Below are positions 15,640 through 20,054 of a stretch of 20,054 nt of DNA, in pieces. The stretch's first letter is position 1, and each line of letters starts with the position of its first letter. The stretch comes from Desulfotomaculum sp. (GTDB lineage Bacteria > Bacillota > Desulfotomaculia > Desulfotomaculales > Nap2-2B). The translations under genes and the position numbers were made by a program. Where the stretch lies: assembly GCA_003485325.1 (NCBI GenBank), contig DMZI01000049.1, positions 1 through 20,054 on the forward strand, given 5' to 3'. Under the pieces are notes generated by a model. It was given only the letters and a program-made list of their open reading frames with translations. It was not told the DNA's origin and did not search any database.

Positions 15640-15898
15640 ATAGATATCCATGCCGCTAAAGCGGCGCCAGCAAGGAGGATGAAAATTCATCAATTAAGGG
15701 AGGTCAATGCCTTAAGTGCGATTTTGAGCCTTCATTCAAAGAACGAGTGAACCCGAGGATAAGCGAGGGAATTGTTTGAGGCGCATTAGCGCCGAGTTTT
15801 GACCGAGCCCGAGGGTGAACAAGTTCGTACAAGTATAAGAGGCGAACATGAGCACGTAGGTAGTTGACCTTCCTAAGGCAAATTAATTTTCAGGATAG
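15640..15898 (+). repeat. Structured repeat unit 1
   Basis: The unit opens with ATAGATATCCATGC and a hairpin (GCCGC/GCGGC, 15652-15665), then GCCA and GATGAAAA. It has a central hairpin GGCGC-ATTA-GCGCC (about 15778-15793) and ends TTAATTTTCAGGATAG (15883-15898). The last 86 bases are about 90% identical to 1-86. An inner part is bounded by imperfect inverted repeats: TGAAAATT...AGGTCAA (15680-15707) and its reverse (15864-15892). No reading frame is supported. Possible identities are a small non-autonomous mobile element, a guide- or intron-like RNA remnant, or an intergenic repeat with structured transcript; I recognise none. Confidence 0.65.
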
Positions 15899-16249
15899 AC
15901 ACCCATGCTGCCAATGCAGCGCCATCAGGTGATGAAAAAGTAAGCATTCAGTAAAACTGTCCAAAGGGCACGGTGTTGTCAACAGCGAACGAATTGCGAA
16001 GCGCCGGTAACAGCAGCCGGCGAAGCGAGGGTAACCGGACAGCGGTGCGAAACCAGCGGCACACTGGTAGTTTCTTGAAGAGGCTAAATGAGATCAGAAG
16101 TATAATGGAAGCTATATTTTTAAAATTTGTCATGCCGCCTTTACAGCACCGCTAGTCCGGTCCGAAGCAAGCCGTGCTGCTGTCGGTGCTTAAGCACCGG
16201 AGTGAGCGTTGATATTGCCGTGCCTATCGGATACTTATTTTCAGGATAG
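15895..16249 (+). repeat. Structured repeat unit 2, diverged copy
   Basis: It opens like unit 1 (ATAGACACCCATGC, hairpin GCTGC/GCAGC at 15907-15920, GCCA, GATGAAAA) and ends TTATTTTCAGGATAG (16235-16249). The interior differs. ACCGGACAGCGGTGC (16034-16048) pairs with GCACCGCTAGTCCGGT (16146-16161), giving 15 pairs with one bulged base. It encloses a smaller hairpin GAAAC/GTTTC with CAG/CTG. A perfect 16-bp palindrome (CGGTGCTTAAGCACCG, 16184-16199) occupies the place of the central hairpin of unit 1. Stem changes between the units keep base pairing. It ends about 50 nt before crp2 and might be transcribed as its leader. Confidence 0.55.
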
Positions 16250-16297
16250 GATAGTGTTTAAAAGGTATAAGCGGTCAGAATCGGGGTGTTGCTTTTG

Positions 16298-16990
16298 ATG
16301 AGGCAGGAAAAAGACGCATCTTTTAATCCGGTTTTTCCGGTTGAACTGCTCTTACTGGGGCACGACGCGCGTTATGTCAAGAACACAGTAATCTGCATGC
16401 AAAATGAACCCGCCGAAAAGATTTTTTTCCTCAAGGAAGGTGAAGTATGCCTGTCCTATTACGGGGAAAACGGTGAAAGAAAAATAGTTTTTTATGTAGA
16501 GAAAGGCAGTATCTTCGGGGGAGTAATTTCCCTGGTTTTAAACAAGAAAGTCTACGGAGTTTCCGCCATAACCCTTACAAAATCTTTGATTACTGTTTTC
16601 AGCAAGGAAGTTTTTTTCTCTACTTTGATTAATAACGTTGACTTTACACGATTCTGCCTGTGTGCGGTGGCCAAAGAGCTCTGGGCAATGGGCAGTCACC
16701 TTGAGTCCCTTTCTTTTCTGGAATGTAACAGAAGGGTTGCCAGCGCCCTGCTCTGGCTGACCAACCATGCCGGAAAAGTGGAAAAAGAAGAAAGCGGGGA
16801 ATTGGAACATACCTTCAAAATAACGCATCAGGAACTGGGAGAACTTGCCAGCGTAAACCGCGTTACAGTAACTAATGTGCTTAAGGAACTGGAAAAGGAA
16901 AAAATAATCCGCAAAGGCTCAAAAACGATCATGATCCCTGCGGGCGGGAAACAAAAACTCAAACGCTATATCAAAAACATATGGATTTAA
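16298..16990 (+). CDS. Crp/Fnr family regulator, CprK-like (crp2)
   Basis: A 230-residue regulator from the ATG at 16298, which has GGGGTG 9 nt upstream; an in-frame GTG at 16286 lacks such a site. Residues about 10-115 form the effector barrel (FLKEGEVCLSYYGENGERK, FYVEKGSIFGG). The Crp phosphate-binding residues are not kept, so cAMP is unlikely to be the ligand. The overall pattern resembles CprK of halorespiring Clostridia. Cysteines are C33, C51, C120, C122 and C143, without an Fnr-type cluster. The HTH is at about 175-200; its recognition helix VNRVTVTN has Val and Asn where Crp has Glu and Arg, so a TGTGA site is not expected. It is downstream of the acs operon in the same direction and convergent with nrdG. 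Control of acs genes, for instance by CO or redox state, is only a guess. Confidence 0.85.
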   Translation: MRQEKDASFNPVFPVELLLLGHDARYVKNTVICMQNEPAEKIFFLKEGEVCLSYYGENGERKIVFYVEKGSIFGGVISLVLNKKVYGVSAITLTKSLITVFSKEVFFSTLINNVDFTRFCLCAVAKELWAMGSHLESLSFLECNRRVASALLWLTNHAGKVEKEESGELEHTFKITHQELGELASVNRVTVTNVLKELEKEKIIRKGSKTIMIPAGGKQKLKRYIKNIWI

Positions 16991-17025
16991 GAAGCTGTTG
17001 AAAAAAAGGGCTTTCCTTGTTCGCT

Positions 17026-17721
17026 CTAGTTTTGACGCACCGTACACTTTCCTACAAACTCTTCAAGCTGCTTCGCTATTTCAATAAGTTCTTCATTGCT
17101 GTATGTTTCTTCCTTAAGGAATTTCGGATCCAACAATTTTGAAGGAACAAATTTTTGCAGAATATAAAGCTTTGCTCCTTTGATTATTCTCGATATTTCC
17201 AAAATATCTTCCGGGGTCAGCAGGGACTTTACGAGAGTTGTCCGGAATTCGTAATCCAATCCCGAATTGATGACCAAACTGACGCTTTGCAGGATTTTTT
17301 TCAGGTCGACCAGAGAATTTGTTACGTTCCAGTATTTATCAAAAGGCGCTTTAATGTCCATTGCCACATAATCTACCAGCCCGAGCCCGATGATATTTTT
17401 TAAAACGGAGGGCAGGCTTCCGTTGGTGTTCAGTTTGACCGGATAGCCGATTTTCTTTATCTTTTCCAGGAAAGGTATAAGATCCGCCTGAATTGTGGGC
17501 TCGCCGCCGGTAACGACAACCCCGTCAAGTTTCCCCCGCCGCATTTTAAGGAAGTCCAATACTTCAAGTTCCAATACGGGGGTTTGACGGGGATCGGGTT
17601 TGATAAGCTCCGGGTTATGGCAGTACGGGCATCTAAAGTTGCAGCCCCTCGTGAAAACCACGGCGCAGATACGGCCTGGATATTCAATCAGGGAAAACCT
17701 TGCATAGCCTCCGATTAACAT
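17026..17721 (-). CDS. nrdG: Anaerobic ribonucleotide reductase activating protein (radical SAM)
   Basis: A 231-residue radical-SAM activase that generates the glycyl radical on NrdD using S-adenosylmethionine and an electron. The 4Fe-4S motif is C27-x3-C31-x2-C34 (GCNFRCPYCHNPEL), and the SAM-binding GGEP is at 72-75. The start IGGYARFSLIEYPGR and the length fit the NrdG2 subfamily, which is longer than E. coli NrdG. ATG at 17721 has AAGGTG 7 nt upstream, inside the end of nrdD, and the genes are only 3 nt apart, so translation is probably coupled. It runs convergent with crp2, with 35 nt between them. Confident on function; the subfamily call is from overall pattern. Confidence 0.94.
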   Translation of the reverse strand: MLIGGYARFSLIEYPGRICAVVFTRGCNFRCPYCHNPELIKPDPRQTPVLELEVLDFLKMRRGKLDGVVVTGGEPTIQADLIPFLEKIKKIGYPVKLNTNGSLPSVLKNIIGLGLVDYVAMDIKAPFDKYWNVTNSLVDLKKILQSVSLVINSGLDYEFRTTLVKSLLTPEDILEISRIIKGAKLYILQKFVPSKLLDPKFLKEETYSNEELIEIAKQLEEFVGKCTVRQN

Positions 17722-17724
17722 ATA

Positions 17725-19812
17725 TTACACCTTGAAAGTCTTTCGCAGGGCGAATTCCTCCTGCTTTCCCTTGTTCCACTGGTTCAAAGGCCGCAGGTAG
17801 CCGACAACGCGGGAGTAAACTTCACACTGCGTACCGCATTCCGGGCACTTTTCCTGTTCCCCGGACAGATAACCGTGTGAGGGACAGACGCTGAAGACAG
17901 GCGTAAAGGTAAAATAGGGAACATGATATTTTTCACATATTTTGCGGATTAATTTTTTAATAACCGCGGGATCTTCAACACGTTCGCCGGCAAAAATATG
18001 CAGGACGGTTCCTCCGGTGTACTTCGACTGAATTTCATCCTGAAGATCAAGGGCTTCAAATACATCGTCGGTATAGTTGACCGGCAGCTGGGTCGAGTTT
18101 GTGTAGAAGGGCTCGCCGCCGTTGATGAAGCTGTCTTCATTTGCGCACATTATCTGAGGGAACTTATCCTTGTCTTTTCTGGCCAGGCGGTAACTGGTTC
18201 CTTCGGCGGGTGTAGCTTCCAGGTTGTAGTTGTTTTGCGTTTCCTGCTGAAATTCAATAAGCTTGCTCCTCATAAAGTCAAGCGCCAGACAGGAAAATTT
18301 TTGCCCGGCGGGACTGGCGATGCTTTTCCCCAGCAGGTTCAGGCAGGCTTCGTTCATGCCAAGCAGCCCTATAGTCGAGAAATGGTTTTTCCAGTAGGCT
18401 CCAAGGTGTTCTTTAATATTTCTGAGGTAATACTTGGCATAGGGGTATAGGTTGGCCTCAGTCAGCCTTTCCAGGACCTTTCTTTTTATTTCCAGCGCCT
18501 GTTTGGCTAGGACCATGAGTGGCTCCAGCCTTTCAAAAAACTCATGCTCGTCTTTGGACAGGAAAGCCAGCCTGGGCATGTTCAGTGTTACAACCCCGAT
18601 GGAACCGGTGAGCGGGTTGGAGCCAAAAAGACCGCCGCCTTTTTTCTCCAGGGATCTGTTGTCTATGCGCAGGCGGCAGCACATGCTTCTTGCGTCTTCC
18701 GGTTTTATATCGGAATTTATAAAATTGGAAAAATAGGGGACACCGTACTTGGCTGTAACCTCCCAGAGAATATCCAAGTCCGGGTTGTCCCAGTTAAAAT
18801 CCTTGCTTATATTATAGGTGGGGATAGGGAAAGTAAACACCCTTCCCTTGGCGTCTCCCTCCAGCATCACCTCCAGGAAGGCTTTATTGAACATGTCCAT
18901 TTCCTTCTGGAAGTCTTTGTAGGTGTCATTCTGCATTTTGCCGCCGATAATCACCGGCTGGTCTAAGAAATATTCGGGTACGGTGAGATCAAGTGTTACG
19001 TTGGTGAAAGGCGTCTGAAAACCTACTCTGGTAGGTACGTTTATGTTGAAGATGAATTCCTGCAGCGCCTGTTTGACTTCTTTATAGCTCAGTTCGTCGT
19101 ACCTGATGAAAGGGCTTAAAAGCGTATCCAGGTTAGAGAATGCCTGTGCACCGGCGGCTTCCCCCTGGAGGGTATAGAAAAAGTTGACAATTTGTCCCAG
19201 AGCGCTCCGGAAATGTTTGGCGGGTTTACTCTCCACTTTTCCGGGAACTCCCTTGAAACCCTCAACCAGCAGGTCGAAGAGGTCCCATCCCACACAGTAG
19301 ACGCTGAGTATGTTTAAATCATGGACATGAAAATCGCCGCTTCGGTGGGCGTCCCTTATTTGAGCGGGGTAAATTTTATTAAGCCAGTATATTTGGCTGA
19401 TTTCTGACGAGATGTAGTTGTTTAAACCCTGCAGGGAAAAGGCCATGTTAGAGTTTTCATTAACCTGCCAGTCCAGTTTCTGGAGGTACTGGTCGACCAG
19501 GTCCACATTGGATTTGCCAACAATATCCCTTATCCTGGCGTGCTGCTCGCGGTAGATGATGTATGCTTTGGCCGTTTTCCTGTAAGGCGAGGAGAGCAGG
19601 ACCTCTTCCACTATATCCTGAATCTCTTCGACAGTCGGCGTCTTCCTGGGAATAAGCTGTTCGGCGAGACTGAGGACCTTTAAAGTCATCATTCTGGCTA
19701 TCTTTTCATCAAATTCTCCAGTCGCTTTGCCCGCCTTGGCTATCGCGTCGGTGATTTTTTGGGCGTCAAATTTGACAATCCGGTTATCCCTTTTCCTTAT
19801 CCTTTTAAACAT
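17725..19812 (-). CDS. nrdD: Anaerobic (class III) ribonucleoside-triphosphate reductase
   Basis: Reduces ribonucleoside triphosphates to deoxy forms without oxygen. It has 695 residues from the ATG at 19812, with AAAGGA 9 nt upstream; in-frame ATGs at 19818 and 19842 are less well placed. An ATP-cone allosteric domain covers about 1-92. The catalytic barrel has C173 (SVYCVGWD) and C378/C379 (MCCRLRID) as likely active-site cysteines. The zinc site is CPSH (643-646) and CPEC (656-659), with a further C663. The glycyl radical is G671 in RVVGY, near the end (LNQWNKGKQEEF). All hallmark residues are present. It forms an operon with nrdG. A candidate promoter lies at 19909-19936, and a 10-bp palindrome sits between promoter and start. 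No NrdR-type box was recognised. Confidence 0.95.
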   Translation of the reverse strand: MFKRIRKRDNRIVKFDAQKITDAIAKAGKATGEFDEKIARMMTLKVLSLAEQLIPRKTPTVEEIQDIVEEVLLSSPYRKTAKAYIIYREQHARIRDIVGKSNVDLVDQYLQKLDWQVNENSNMAFSLQGLNNYISSEISQIYWLNKIYPAQIRDAHRSGDFHVHDLNILSVYCVGWDLFDLLVEGFKGVPGKVESKPAKHFRSALGQIVNFFYTLQGEAAGAQAFSNLDTLLSPFIRYDELSYKEVKQALQEFIFNINVPTRVGFQTPFTNVTLDLTVPEYFLDQPVIIGGKMQNDTYKDFQKEMDMFNKAFLEVMLEGDAKGRVFTFPIPTYNISKDFNWDNPDLDILWEVTAKYGVPYFSNFINSDIKPEDARSMCCRLRIDNRSLEKKGGGLFGSNPLTGSIGVVTLNMPRLAFLSKDEHEFFERLEPLMVLAKQALEIKRKVLERLTEANLYPYAKYYLRNIKEHLGAYWKNHFSTIGLLGMNEACLNLLGKSIASPAGQKFSCLALDFMRSKLIEFQQETQNNYNLEATPAEGTSYRLARKDKDKFPQIMCANEDSFINGGEPFYTNSTQLPVNYTDDVFEALDLQDEIQSKYTGGTVLHIFAGERVEDPAVIKKLIRKICEKYHVPYFTFTPVFSVCPSHGYLSGEQEKCPECGTQCEVYSRVVGYLRPLNQWNKGKQEEFALRKTFKV

Positions 19813-19847
19813 CTGCATCCGTCCTTTGCCAGATAATCCCATAACAC

Positions 19848-19857
19848 TGTTCGAACA
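19848..19857. promoter_or_regulatory. Palindrome TGTTCGAACA upstream of nrdD
   Basis: A perfect 10-bp palindrome 36 nt ahead of the chosen nrdD start and downstream of the candidate promoter. It could be an operator, but it does not match the NrdR, Fnr or LexA boxes I know. Confidence 0.3.
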
Positions 19858-19908
19858 ATCTTTAACTTCGTCAAATTAGATATGAATTCCTTCTTGAAGC
19901 GAAGCTTT

Positions 19909-19936
19909 ATTATGAGCAACCCAGCAAGCCAATCAA
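19909..19936 (-). promoter_or_regulatory. Candidate nrdDG promoter
   Basis: On the minus strand, TTGATT (19936-19931) and CATAAT (19914-19909) are separated by 16 nt. They match the -35 consensus at 4 of 6 positions and the -10 at 5 of 6. Transcription would start near 19901, giving a leader of about 90 nt. The -35 box lies in the partial third copy of the adjacent tandem repeat. Confidence 0.4.
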
Positions 19937-19973
19937 TACAAGTCAATACAAGGGGACGTCAATACAAGGGGAC
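19932..19973. repeat. Short tandem repeat, 16-bp unit
   Basis: Two exact copies of GTCAATACAAGGGGAC (19942-19957 and 19958-19973) follow a partial copy (ATCAATACAA, 19932-19941), and GGTTCTTG comes next. Sequences of the ACAAGGGGACGGTTCTT kind are familiar from intergenic regions beside IS200-like or REP-associated transposases, so this may be a footprint of such an element. No transposase is in the window. Confidence 0.8.
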
Positions 19974-20011
19974 GGTTCTTGAAGGGCTCAATCGGAAGTT
20001 TTGCCCGTGAA

Positions 20012-20052
20012 AAAGGCTCAAATATCAGGTGTCAGCCGATAGTTGAGCCTTT
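20012..20052 (-). terminator. Hairpin near the right edge, probable terminator of an upstream minus-strand gene
   Basis: AAAGGCTCAA (20012-20021) pairs with TTGAGCCTTT (20043-20052). One mismatch inward, TATC (20023-20026) pairs with GATA (20038-20041), leaving an 11-nt loop. Read on the minus strand, the stem is followed by a T-run, so it fits a terminator for a gene lying beyond the window and would insulate nrdDG. Confidence 0.55.
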
Positions 20053-20054
20053 AA

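Noticed and set aside
15973..16155. A 60-codon open frame in repeat unit 2
   Set aside because: Its composition follows the GCGAAGCG-type repeat sequence and a long base-paired stem; there is no start signal and no recognisable protein feature.
15640..16249. CRISPR array
   Set aside because: The repeats are two long diverged units, not short identical repeats with regular spacers, and no cas genes are seen.
17001..17019. Small hairpin with a T-run between crp2 and nrdG (AAGG/CCTT followed by seven T on the minus strand)
   Set aside because: Only four base pairs, too weak to call a terminator for nrdG.

Overview
The window looks like part of the chromosome of an anaerobic, acetyl-CoA-pathway Firmicute of the Desulfotomaculum/Pelotomaculum/Carboxydothermus kind. 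This is inferred from gene content: a bacterial-type Wood-Ljungdahl carbonyl-branch operon, S-layer-homology (SLH) cell-surface proteins, Crp/Fnr regulators and an oxygen-sensitive class III ribonucleotide reductase. There is no rRNA, tRNA, CRISPR array or intact transposase.

Layout. 1-622: the right end of a dispersed structured repeat, then a gene-free stretch with a fragment resembling a cobalamin riboswitch, leading to crp1, a classical Crp-type regulator (623-1318). 1319-2046: non-coding, with the decayed remains of an SLH gene (about 1576-2005) ending in a strong hairpin terminator. 2047-4566 (minus): a large secreted SLH protein. 4567-4997: a divergent regulatory region with a near-perfect Crp operator (TGTGA-N6-TCACA). 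4998-5573: a Uma2-family nuclease-like protein. 5718-7172: a second secreted SLH protein, ending at a terminator near 7211-7245.

7266-15494 is one plus-strand operon: acsB, acsC, acsV (RACo-like activator), cooC/acsF, acsD, acsE. AcsE moves the methyl group of methyl-tetrahydrofolate to the corrinoid iron-sulfur protein AcsCD. AcsV re-reduces cobalt that has become oxidised. AcsB joins the methyl group, CO and CoA into acetyl-CoA at its Ni-Fe-S A-cluster. CooC/AcsF is the nickel-maturation ATPase. The CO dehydrogenase partner (acsA) is absent from the window. The operon has a good sigma-A promoter and a leader of about 120 nt containing an intrinsic terminator and a possible alternative pairing, so attenuation or a riboswitch is plausible.

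15495-16297 holds no gene. It contains two tandem units of a structured repeat family, related to the fragment at the window start, with hairpins that vary in a base-pair-preserving way. Next comes crp2 (16298-16990), a divergent Crp/Fnr regulator resembling CprK. On the minus strand, nrdD-nrdG (19812 to 17026) encode the anaerobic ribonucleotide reductase and its radical-SAM activase. Upstream of nrdD lie a short tandem repeat that may supply the promoter -35 element and a terminator-like hairpin at the right edge.

The observations most worth following are the acsB leader, the structured repeat family, and the match between the Crp1 recognition helix and the palindrome at 4853-4880. All functional calls rest on recognising sequence by eye; no search was run.
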